A program made the translations under genes and the position numbers. A stretch of DNA of 64,000 nt from Candidatus Chlorobium masyuteum (GTDB taxonomy: Bacteria > Bacteroidota > Chlorobiia > Chlorobiales > Chlorobiaceae), in the NCBI RefSeq assembly GCF_011601315.1, contig NZ_JAAORA010000001.1, positions 62,001 through 126,000 on the forward strand, given 5' to 3'. Positions 57,130-64,000 of the stretch are shown here, piece by piece. Under the pieces are notes generated by a model. It worked only from the letters and a program-made list of their open reading frames with translations, searched no databases and had not been told where the DNA came from. The first letter of the stretch is position 1; every line of letters begins with the position of its first letter.

Positions 57130-58425
57130 ATGAAAAAGCATGTTGTTATAGTAGGCGGAGGATTTGCCGGGATCAATGCAGCCAAGGTGCTTGGCAACAA
57201 ACCGGATATCGAGATCACCATCATTGACCGGAAAAACTACCACCTCTTCCAGCCGCTCCTCTACCAGGTGGCCATGGCCGCGCTTGGAGAGGGGGATATT
57301 GCCGCACCTCTTCGGAACATGCTGGCGAACTACAGCAACATAACCGTCTTCAAGGGCATCGTCAGAAGCGTCGATATAGGGAAGAAAACCATCGTCACTG
57401 ACTTCCGGGAGATTACCTACGACTACCTCATTCTTGCCTGCGGTGTACAGCACCACTATTTCGGCAACAACCAGTGGGAGGAGTTTGCACCGGGGCTGAA
57501 AACCCTTGCGCAGGCAAAAGAGATCCGGCGCCGGGTTATGGAGGCCTATGAACGTGCCGAACGGACAACCGATTTCGTTGAACGAAAAAAACTGCTCACC
57601 TTCATCATAGTTGGAGGAGGTCCCACCGGAGTTGAACTTGCCGGTTCCATCGGTGAGATGAGCCGCTACACCCTCTCTAAATTTTACCGTAACATCGATC
57701 CGAAGCTTACCCGGATTTTCATCGTTGAAGCCGCGCCGCGCATTCTCGGCTCTTTTTCCCCTGATCTGGCCAGCAAGGCAACCCGCTCCCTTGAGAAACT
57801 CGGCGTGCAGGTCTGGACAAACAGCATGGTAAGCAACGTTGATGAAAACGGCGTACAGATCGGCAATGAACGCATAGAAGCGGCTACCGTGCTTTGGGCC
57901 GCAGGCGTTACGGCTACCGGCATCGGAAAGACCATGGATGTCGATACCGACCGCATAGGAAGGATCATTGTTGATGAAGACCTCAGCATTCCGCAGCATC
58001 CCGAAATATTTGTCGGCGGTGACCTTGCCCATTTTCAGCTTGAGGATGGCAAAACGCTTCCGGGGCTTGCTCCCGTTGCCCTGCAGCAGGGACGCGCCAT
58101 AGGCAAAAATATTCTGCTCGACCTGAAGGGTAAAACAAGAAAGCTCTTCCGCTATCACGACAAAGGCCAGATGGCGACCATCGGCAAAAACAAGGCGATC
58201 GTTGAATTCGGCAGTCTGAAATTTGACGGCATTTTTGCCTGGTTTACCTGGCTGCTGGTTCATATCTACTTTCTCACCAGCTTCCGTCACCGGGTCTTTG
58301 TGCTCATGCAGTGGGGATGGTCATACTTCACCTTCAGCTATGGCGCACGTCTGATCGTCAACCGGGAGTGGCGCTTCTATCCGGAAGCATGTTCAAGCAG
58401 CTCCGTTAACGATGAAGAGGAGTGA
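57130..58425 (+). CDS. ndh: type II NADH dehydrogenase (NDH-2)
   Basis: The protein has 431 residues from the ATG at 57130 (MKKHVVIVGGGFAGINAAKV); the frame opens at a TTG 9 bp earlier. It is a non-proton-pumping NADH:quinone oxidoreductase. FAD motif VIVGGGFAGINAAK, NADH motif FIIVGGGPTGVELAGSIGEM (about 160-180), FAD motif FVGGDLAHF (about 297). The C-terminal amphipathic segments FDGIFAWFTWLLVHIYFLTS and FRHRVFVLMQWGWSYFTF bind the membrane. In an obligate anaerobe it may recycle NADH to menaquinone or act as a sulfide- or oxygen-related redox valve. It lacks the cysteines of sulfide:quinone reductases. Confidence 0.9.
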   Translation: MKKHVVIVGGGFAGINAAKVLGNKPDIEITIIDRKNYHLFQPLLYQVAMAALGEGDIAAPLRNMLANYSNITVFKGIVRSVDIGKKTIVTDFREITYDYLILACGVQHHYFGNNQWEEFAPGLKTLAQAKEIRRRVMEAYERAERTTDFVERKKLLTFIIVGGGPTGVELAGSIGEMSRYTLSKFYRNIDPKLTRIFIVEAAPRILGSFSPDLASKATRSLEKLGVQVWTNSMVSNVDENGVQIGNERIEAATVLWAAGVTATGIGKTMDVDTDRIGRIIVDEDLSIPQHPEIFVGGDLAHFQLEDGKTLPGLAPVALQQGRAIGKNILLDLKGKTRKLFRYHDKGQMATIGKNKAIVEFGSLKFDGIFAWFTWLLVHIYFLTSFRHRVFVLMQWGWSYFTFSYGARLIVNREWRFYPEACSSSSVNDEEE

Positions 58426-58634
58426 GCAGGCGCATCTCTGTGGCGATGATCATCGGCACACTGCTGGCGCTGTGCTTTATCGGTATTGCCCTCTATCTTC
58501 TCTTCTTTCCCGGCACTATTCCTGCGGCATCCAGGGATGATCTCCGGCTTTATGCGCTCCTGACCGGTGCTTACGGCATCTGGCGGCTTGTACGGGTCTG
58601 GCTGGCATGGAAGGATGCCGAAGAAAATGTTTGA
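58422..58634 (+). CDS. small membrane protein coupled to NDH-2
   Basis: The protein has 70 residues. The GTG start overlaps the NDH-2 stop codon (GTGA). Two membrane helices are visible (about 8-29, AMIIGTLLALCFIGIALYLL, and about 42-60, YALLTGAYGIWRLVRVWLA), with a charged C-terminus. I recognise no family. Tight coupling suggests an accessory or anchoring role for NDH-2, which is inferred. Confidence 0.65.
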   Translation: MSRRISVAMIIGTLLALCFIGIALYLLFFPGTIPAASRDDLRLYALLTGAYGIWRLVRVWLAWKDAEENV

Positions 58635-58721
58635 AAGCATCGGATTTGATCATTATAATCAACCAATGAATTATAAGGGTACCGCCGGATGCCCATTTGA
58701 ACTACCATCTTTTGAGTACAC

Positions 58722-59924
58722 ATGAAACACCTGCCCATCACACGGGAAACCGAACAGCAACTTTTTTTTCATAACTACGCCCGGCTGCCGATTGCCGTGT
58801 CGCATGGCGAAGGGATGTGGCTGGTCGGTGATGACGGCACCCGTTATCTCGATATGCTTTCAGGAATCGGTGTCAATGCACTCGGATATGGCGACAAACG
58901 GCTTGTTGAAGCCATAAGCACGCAGGCTGCAAAGCTTATCCATGCTTCGAACCTCTTCATGATGCAGCCTCAGTTTGAACTGGCCGAAAAGCTGCTTGAA
59001 CTCTCCGGGCTCTCGAAGCTCTTTTTTGCCAATAGCGGCACGGAAGCCATTGAGGCGGCCATCAAGATGGCAAGAAAATGGGCTGCCCAATCGGGCGACC
59101 AGCATAAAAAAGAGGTGCTCTCGCTGAGCAACTGTTTTCACGGCAGAACCTACGGCGCACTGTCGCTCACGGCAAAAGCCAAATACAGTGATGGTTTTGA
59201 ACCGCTGCTCCCCGAAACAGGGATGATAACCTTCAATGACATTGCAGATCTCGAAACAAAAGTTTCCGTAAAAACCGCCGCCGTGTTCATTGAAGTGGTA
59301 CAGGGCGAAGGCGGAATTCACCGGATTTCCCAGCCATTTATTGACCGCTTGAAAGAGCTGCGGCAGCAGTACAACTTTTTGATTGTTGCCGATGAAATTC
59401 AGGCGGGATGCGGCAGGACCGGAACGTTTTTCAGCTATACCCAGCTCAATGCCGATCCTGATCTGGTCTGTCTGGCCAAACCTCTCGGCGGCGGACTACC
59501 GCTCTCTGCCGTGATCGGCAGCGAAAAGGTAGCTGATGTTCTCTCCTACGGCAATCACGGCACTACCTTCGGTGGCAATCCGGTCGCCTGTGCTGCGGGA
59601 ATTGCCATGATCAATGCCATTGATGAGGACAAGCTCATGGAAAATGCTTCAGCAATCGGCAGCTATATTCACGACAAGCTTCAGCTACTGGCCGCAAAAC
59701 ACCCGCAAATCCTTGAGATTCGGCAGTATGGGCTGATGATCGGCATTACCGTGGACAAGGAGGCCAAATATTATGTTGAACAGGCCCTGCAGAAAGGGGT
59801 GCTTGTCAACGCCACCAGCGTGAACGTCATAAGGCTTCTCCCCCCGCTCTGCATCACCAGAGAGGAGGCTCAACACTGTATCGATACCCTTGATGAAATC
59901 TTCAGCGAAGAGAGCGCAGGGTAA
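58722..59924 (+). CDS. argD: acetylornithine aminotransferase (class III PLP enzyme)
   Basis: The protein has 400 residues, normal for ArgD. It transfers an amino group from glutamate to N-acetylglutamate semialdehyde in arginine synthesis. Motifs are [37 protein letters not shown] (phosphate binding), [27 protein letters not shown] (Asp that contacts the PLP ring) and [16 protein letters not shown] with the PLP-binding Lys. The related functions GABA or ornithine transaminase are less likely from length and motifs. The next gene starts inside its last codons. Confidence 0.9.
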   Translation: MKHLPITRETEQQLFFHNYARLPIAVSHGEGMWLVGDDGTRYLDMLSGIGVNALGYGDKRLVEAISTQAAKLIHASNLFMMQPQFELAEKLLELSGLSKLFFANSGTEAIEAAIKMARKWAAQSGDQHKKEVLSLSNCFHGRTYGALSLTAKAKYSDGFEPLLPETGMITFNDIADLETKVSVKTAAVFIEVVQGEGGIHRISQPFIDRLKELRQQYNFLIVADEIQAGCGRTGTFFSYTQLNADPDLVCLAKPLGGGLPLSAVIGSEKVADVLSYGNHGTTFGGNPVACAAGIAMINAIDEDKLMENASAIGSYIHDKLQLLAAKHPQILEIRQYGLMIGITVDKEAKYYVEQALQKGVLVNATSVNVIRLLPPLCITREEAQHCIDTLDEIFSEESAG

Positions 59925-60147
59925 ACCCCCTGCCGCAAAAACAGCCGCAATGCCCCTCGGGAGAGTCAATTATATCCTGATTGCTCTCGGGACGCTTGTC
60001 ATAGCTGCCAGTTTTGGAATAATGTTCCTTGAGAAGGATGTGGACGGGGTTTTCGCACTCTTCGTCAGCCCCGTCACCCTGACGGCGGCCTATGCAGGCA
60101 TTGCCTTTGCCGTGCTCTATCGACCGAAACCAAAAAAAAACAGCTGA
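59893..60147 (+). CDS. DUF3098-like small membrane protein
   Basis: The protein has 84 residues from the ATG at 59893, overlapping argD by 32 bp. A basic N-terminal 25 residues is followed by [20 protein letters not shown] and [20 protein letters not shown], a two-helix protein typical of DUF3098, common in Bacteroidetes and Chlorobi. The function is unknown. Confidence 0.7.
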   Translation: MKSSAKRAQGKPPAAKTAAMPLGRVNYILIALGTLVIAASFGIMFLEKDVDGVFALFVSPVTLTAAYAGIAFAVLYRPKPKKNS

Positions 60148-60151
60148 AAAA

Positions 60152-60958
60152 TCAGTCGAGCTGGAACTTAACCGGCACGGTAAACCACACCTTTATCGGG
60201 CTGCCGTTCTGCATCGCAGGGTAGTATTTCGACTCCATCAAAGACTTGATGGTCACGGCATCAAAGACGGTGCAGTCCGCCGGAATACGCTTCATAACCT
60301 TCGCCTTGATGGGCCGGCCATCTTCACCGATCAGCACACTGACAAATACCTTCCCCGTAATTCCGGCAATTTTTGCCATTTCCGGATAGAGCGGTTTTTT
60401 CTGGTCAAGAAAACCGGGCAGCTTCTCACAGGGAACATACATCGGAACCTCATCACCTGAACCGGTTCCCGATCCCGAACCTGCACCGGTGGTCTGTATT
60501 GCCTGTTTAAGCTCCTTCTGGGTAGCAACTGTCTGCTGAAGAGGCACTTCCGCCTGACTCACCTGTTTGATTTTACCGACATTCGGAGGCGCTGGAACCG
60601 CCGCTGAAGGGGTCACGGGAACCGGCTCGGGAGCATTGAGCGGTGGCGGAGGAGGAAGCTGCGTAACACTGGTCACAACTTCATAGCACTCAACCATCGG
60701 GGCCTTGTCATCGGCAAACAAGCCGGTCAATGAAGAGATAAGCTTCCAGTTGGCCGTCACAAGCCAGAACAGAGAGAGAAGCACGACAGCGGTAATAACT
60801 CCGTGGCTCAGAAAAAGATGGGCCTGCCGGCGGAGAACAAGATTGCCGTAATGCAGCTTGCGCAGAGTTTCAGTATCAAGAAACTCATCACCGAAAGACC
60901 AGGTGAGCGCTTTACGCTGATAGGTTTCCTGATGGACTTTTTTTAACTTTGAAGACAC
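60152..60958 (-). CDS. tonB: TonB-family energy transducer
   Basis: The protein has 268 residues. An N-terminal cytoplasmic stretch comes before one membrane helix (about 50-70, [20 protein letters not shown]). A proline-rich spacer follows ([20 protein letters not shown]), then the C-terminal TonB domain with [20 protein letters not shown] and [20 protein letters not shown]. It carries energy from the ExbB/ExbD complex to outer-membrane receptors. It reads in the same direction as the two exbD genes and exbB. The start is a GTG. No TonB-dependent receptor lies in the window. Confidence 0.9.
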   Translation of the reverse strand: MSSKLKKVHQETYQRKALTWSFGDEFLDTETLRKLHYGNLVLRRQAHLFLSHGVITAVVLLSLFWLVTANWKLISSLTGLFADDKAPMVECYEVVTSVTQLPPPPPLNAPEPVPVTPSAAVPAPPNVGKIKQVSQAEVPLQQTVATQKELKQAIQTTGAGSGSGTGSGDEVPMYVPCEKLPGFLDQKKPLYPEMAKIAGITGKVFVSVLIGEDGRPIKAKVMKRIPADCTVFDAVTIKSLMESKYYPAMQNGSPIKVWFTVPVKFQLD

Positions 60959-60987
60959 CTGAATGAACTCCTTTGCTGATTACAAGC

Positions 60988-61512
60988 TTAAACAGCTCTT
61001 TTAATTTCCAGCGCATCCTGCTCGGTAAAGTCATCAAGACTGAACCGGTCTATTTTCATAAGGTTCAGCTCATCGATAATATCAACAAGCTGCTTGTACC
61101 TGGCTTTGTCGCTGATTTTAACGACAATGACCGTCTTCTCGTTGGCTTTCGCCTGCTGCCTGATCAGTTGACGCAACGGCGTGCTCAGTACATGCCGATG
61201 GCTGTCCTGGGTATCGTAAAGGGGAATACGCCGGGGTGCCTCATTGCCCAGAGAACAGTATGCCATAGCGTCATCAGCAATTCTGAGTGTCATGACATTA
61301 TTTTCGGCAACCTTCACTTCGGTCATTTCCGGAGGAAGGTTGATCTCCATCGTATTTGATTTCGAAAAGGTCGTTGTCAGCATGAAAAAGGTCAACAGCA
61401 GAAATGCCACGTCCACCATCGGGGTCATATCGAGATGAAACCCTATTCTTTTTGAATGCCGTTTCTTTTTACCGGGACCCCGGCGGCCATTTGGAGAATC
61501 AACAACACCCAT
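60988..61512 (-). CDS. exbD: ExbD/TolR-family protein, second copy
   Basis: The protein has 174 residues. A basic N-terminus ([20 protein letters not shown]) leads into the single helix [19 protein letters not shown], with the proton-path Asp in MVDVAF. A periplasmic domain follows ([20 protein letters not shown]). It is one of two adjacent, non-identical ExbD proteins. It lies 2 bp after the first exbD and 29 bp before tonB. Confidence 0.92.
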   Translation of the reverse strand: MGVVDSPNGRRGPGKKKRHSKRIGFHLDMTPMVDVAFLLLTFFMLTTTFSKSNTMEINLPPEMTEVKVAENNVMTLRIADDAMAYCSLGNEAPRRIPLYDTQDSHRHVLSTPLRQLIRQQAKANEKTVIVVKISDKARYKQLVDIIDELNLMKIDRFSLDDFTEQDALEIKRAV

Positions 61513-61514
61513 TG

Positions 61515-62048
61515 TCAGCGACCCTCCTTTTCAAATACCGTAACCAGATTGAAGGTGAGAAGATTTGCCTTTTTATAAACCTTGATCACATGGTTTACCG
61601 CATCAAAACTCGCATCTGAATCCGCCCGGACAACCGGTCGAAGTTTCTGGTCGGCAAATCGAGCCATAACCACAAACCGGTCAAGCTCATCGCGCTCGAC
61701 AGGAAAGCTGTCGGCAAGTTTGAAGTGTTTCAGTGAATCCTGTACAGCCGCTGATGAAAACTTTGCAGCTATCAGCTTCTGCTTCACAACGGAGTTAAAA
61801 ATTTTCTCCCTCGACTGCTGGGATGAGACCCCCATAAAAAATGTATTATCTCCGCTCACGGTCACCGTCAGCACATCCGACTCGGGAAGCTTCAGGTCCG
61901 AATGAGAAGAGGGGAGGTCAATCCGGACAACTTCCGGAGGACGGAATTTGGTTGTCAGCATAAAAAACGTCAGGAGGAGAAACGCAACATCCACCATCGG
62001 CGTCATATCAAGTCGAAAACCAACCCGTTTAGCCTTGATTCTCGACAT
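61515..62048 (-). CDS. exbD: ExbD/TolR-family protein, first copy
   Basis: The protein has 177 residues with the helix [20 protein letters not shown] at the N-terminus and the conserved membrane Asp. The periplasmic part includes [20 protein letters not shown], the typical TolR-like end. Its ATG overlaps the exbB stop codon by one base (TGATG). Bacteroidetes and Chlorobi often carry two ExbD proteins, which may form a mixed dimer within the ExbB ring. Confidence 0.92.
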   Translation of the reverse strand: MSRIKAKRVGFRLDMTPMVDVAFLLLTFFMLTTKFRPPEVVRIDLPSSHSDLKLPESDVLTVTVSGDNTFFMGVSSQQSREKIFNSVVKQKLIAAKFSSAAVQDSLKHFKLADSFPVERDELDRFVVMARFADQKLRPVVRADSDASFDAVNHVIKVYKKANLLTFNLVTVFEKEGR

Positions 62049-62797
62049 CAGTTATCCGATTTTCCGGTTCCGAGAGTATGAATGATATAAAAGGCCGCTT
62101 CATCAATCGTATAGTTGAAACGATCCACCCTGCTGGTAAAGATATTGTAGGCAACAATACCCATGATACCGCCACAAATACCAAGCGCGGTATTGAAGAG
62201 TGCCTCGGAGATACCAAGAGAGAGCTGGACCGCGTCAGGAGCTCCGCTTGTAGCCATGGCGGCAAAAGCGCGAATCATGCCAAGCGTTGTTCCAAGAAGT
62301 CCGACCATGGTGGAAATCGATGCAATCGTGGAGATCGCGACAAGATTTTTCTCCAGAAGCGGCATCTCCATAATCGTAGCCTCCTCCACCGCCTTCTCCA
62401 TCTCGCTGATCTTTTTCTCACGATCAGTCACATTGAACTGGGCGAGTTTTTTATAGCGCTCAAGCACTGAACGAAGCACAGCCGCCAGTGAGCTTTGATG
62501 ATCATCACATTTCAGAATTGCCTGATCAATATCCCCGTTGTCAATATCCTGTTTAAGCAGATGCACAAACTCGGGAATATTGCCTTTTCCGGAAGCCTTG
62601 TTGAGGGCAATGATCCGTTCTACAACGTAGGCAATAACCATAAGAATCAGCGCCATAAGCACCGACACAACCGGTCCGCCCTTCCATACGGCATGAAACA
62701 TCGACTCAGGAGGGTTCGTGCCCATCCAGACATAAAACCCTAAAGAAACCAAGTAGGTTACGACAATGAGTAAACCCGTAAATAAACCCTGTTTCAT
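62048..62797 (-). CDS. exbB: ExbB/TolQ/MotA-family proton channel protein
   Basis: From the ATG at 62797 (MKQGLFTGLLIVVTYLVSLG) the protein has 249 residues. Three membrane helices are seen (about 5-25, 45-65 and a pair near 150-215), with the TolQ core LLEKNLVAISTIASISTMVG followed by LLGTTLGMIRAFAAMA and later LSLGISEALFNTALGICGGI. It forms the pentameric proton channel around the ExbD helices. It is the first gene of the exbB-exbD-exbD-tonB operon. Confidence 0.93.
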   Translation of the reverse strand: MKQGLFTGLLIVVTYLVSLGFYVWMGTNPPESMFHAVWKGGPVVSVLMALILMVIAYVVERIIALNKASGKGNIPEFVHLLKQDIDNGDIDQAILKCDDHQSSLAAVLRSVLERYKKLAQFNVTDREKKISEMEKAVEEATIMEMPLLEKNLVAISTIASISTMVGLLGTTLGMIRAFAAMATSGAPDAVQLSLGISEALFNTALGICGGIMGIVAYNIFTSRVDRFNYTIDEAAFYIIHTLGTGKSDN

Positions 62798-63008
62798 AGA
62801 CTGTTTTTTATTTTTGTCTCTCCGGCAAATAACACCGGTGTGATAAAGCACTTTGTAATTTGCTATACTGTGGTGGAAATCGATGCAAAAAACCTACTAC
62901 AGTAGAGCTGAATTTAGTAAATAAGCTTGCGATTTTTAAATACTAATCGATCCGAAAAAGAGAAATAGACGTATTCCAGCAATAATTTTTATAACCGGGT
63001 ACCGATAG

Positions 63009-64000
63009 ATGATCCCTCATACAGCCATTGATGATGTCCGTCAGGCTGCAGACATTGTCGATATTATCTCCGATTACCTTACCCTTCAGCCTTCGGGACG
63101 AAACTACAAGGCCCTCTCCCCTTTTACCAGGGAGAAAACTCCCTCATTTGTGGTTTCACCCGAAAAACAGATCTACAAGTGTTTTTCAACCGGCAAGGGC
63201 GGCAATGTCTTCTCCTTCATCATGGAGATGGAAAAAGTCTCATTTCCCGAAGCGGTCGAACTGGTTGCCAAGCGAGCCGGAGTGGATATCAGCCGATTTA
63301 CCGAAAAGAAAGAGCGTGAAACGCCGGGAGAAGAGAGCCGGACTGAAACTCTCCGCTGGGCGGCAAAGTTTTTTCACCAGACGCTTCAGGGCAGCGAAGG
63401 AAAAACCGCCTCTGCCTATCTCGGAACAGAGAGAGGGCTATCGGAAAAAACCATCCGGAGCTTCGGCCTGGGTTATGCGCCTGAATCCTGGGAGCATCTC
63501 TTCAACGCAGCCAAACGTTCGGCAATTCCCCAGGAGCACCTGGTTGATCTCGGACTCATAACCCACAACAAGCAGAGAAACTCATGGTATGACACCTTCC
63601 GTAACCGGGTGATCTTTCCGGTCTTTTCGGTTGGAGGGCAGGTTGTCGGTTTCGGAGGACGCACGCTCGGCAATGATCCGCATGCGCCAAAATACCTGAA
63701 CTCTCCGGAGAGTGCGCTGTTTGAAAAGTCAAAACTGCTCTATGGTCTTCACGCCGCCAAAAACGAGATCCGCCGGATGGAGAGTGCCATCCTTGTTGAA
63801 GGCTACATGGATGTCCTTGCCCTTCACCAGGCCGGTATAACCAATGCTGTCGCTTCATGTGGCACCTCACTGACACGCTATCAGGCAAAAATCCTGCAAC
63901 GCTACACCCGGCGGGTACTCTTTATCTATGATGCTGATCCTGCAGGCCTGAAGTCAATGATAACGGGTATCGAAACCCTTCTTGCAGAGGGTATCACTCC
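63009..64000 (+). CDS. dnaG: DNA primase DnaG (N-terminal half; continues beyond window)
   Basis: About 330 residues are visible from the ATG at 63009 (MIPHTAIDDVRQAADIVDII). The CHC2-type N-terminal domain is followed by the primase core with SWYDTFRNRVIFPVFSVGGQ, VVGFGGR, and the Toprim start ILVEGYMDVLALHQAGITNA and VLFIYDADPAG. The zinc site is unusual. Where other primases have CPFH and CFxCG, this one reads SPFT (37-40) and CFSTG (58-62), so only one of four zinc ligands remains. The core motifs for RNA primer synthesis are intact. Confidence 0.95.
   Translation, partial: MIPHTAIDDVRQAADIVDIISDYLTLQPSGRNYKALSPFTREKTPSFVVSPEKQIYKCFSTGKGGNVFSFIMEMEKVSFPEAVELVAKRAGVDISRFTEKKERETPGEESRTETLRWAAKFFHQTLQGSEGKTASAYLGTERGLSEKTIRSFGLGYAPESWEHLFNAAKRSAIPQEHLVDLGLITHNKQRNSWYDTFRNRVIFPVFSVGGQVVGFGGRTLGNDPHAPKYLNSPESALFEKSKLLYGLHAAKNEIRRMESAILVEGYMDVLALHQAGITNAVASCGTSLTRYQAKILQRYTRRVLFIYDADPAGLKSMITGIETLLAEGIT

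Noticed and set aside
57085-58290. 401-residue minus-strand open frame opposite NDH-2
   Set aside because: It is the reverse-strand shadow of a gene with complete FAD and NADH motifs.
1-64000. CRISPR array, rRNA operon or replication origin
   Set aside because: I found no regularly spaced identical repeats, no rRNA sequence and no DnaA-box cluster that I could support.

Overview
This window most likely comes from a green sulfur bacterium (Chlorobiaceae, Chlorobium/Pelodictyon type). The evidence is a BciB/HCAR-like vinyl-reductase-family protein next to sucC, an oxygen-independent coproporphyrinogen oxidase, gltB-gltD, clpX, DUF4404 and DUF3098 proteins, and a compact anaerobe-like gene set. 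The species call is inference. Most of the window is ordinary chromosome: an RND efflux operon (1-3947), clpX, gltDB and gpmA (18.4-27.1 kb), a flavin oxidoreductase, tadA, sucC and bciB (27.4-32.8 kb), macA-macB-tolC export genes, an NYC1/NOL-like SDR, an ABC-F protein and a very large hybrid kinase (33-44.7 kb), then hemN, purE, a giant autotransporter, NDH-2, argD, an ExbB-ExbD-ExbD-TonB cluster and the start of dnaG (49.7-64 kb).

The accessory DNA is in two places. The first is a roughly 14 kb island at the 3' end of tRNA-Val(GAC). A perfect 40-bp copy of the 3' half of this tRNA occurs at 4312-4351, 8377-8416 and inside the tRNA at 18238-18277. The island is therefore two consecutive segments, 4.0 kb and 9.8 kb, each bounded by att-like repeats, and no integrase is visible. 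The short segment carries an intact AbiEi/AbiEii pair, a metallophosphoesterase, a truncated AbiEi-like gene with a perfect 18-bp inverted repeat in front, and a HigBA pair whose toxin is frameshifted.

The long segment is the highlight. It carries a retron: a reverse transcriptase with the retron hallmarks NAxxH, YADD and VTG. Immediately upstream I can draw a candidate msr-msd RNA (about 16358-16582, minus strand) with complementary ends (a1/a2), msr-like hairpins and a long msd-like hairpin. Directly behind the RT lies an unrecognised AT-rich 263-residue protein, a natural effector candidate. It is followed by a RecD-like helicase, an overlapping TPR protein, a small OB-like protein and a hypothetical protein. 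A WYL-domain regulator is divergent from the retron, with inverted repeats between them. I read this as a defence island with an incompletely described retron system.

The second accessory spot (46.9-49.6 kb) has a clear integron attC site (48033-48105) between two cassette-like genes of unknown function, flanked by a frameshifted HigA-like antitoxin and a broken BrnT-like toxin next to an intact RHH antitoxin. Three toxin-antitoxin genes in this window are thus broken by small indels, at least two of them in or next to homopolymer runs.
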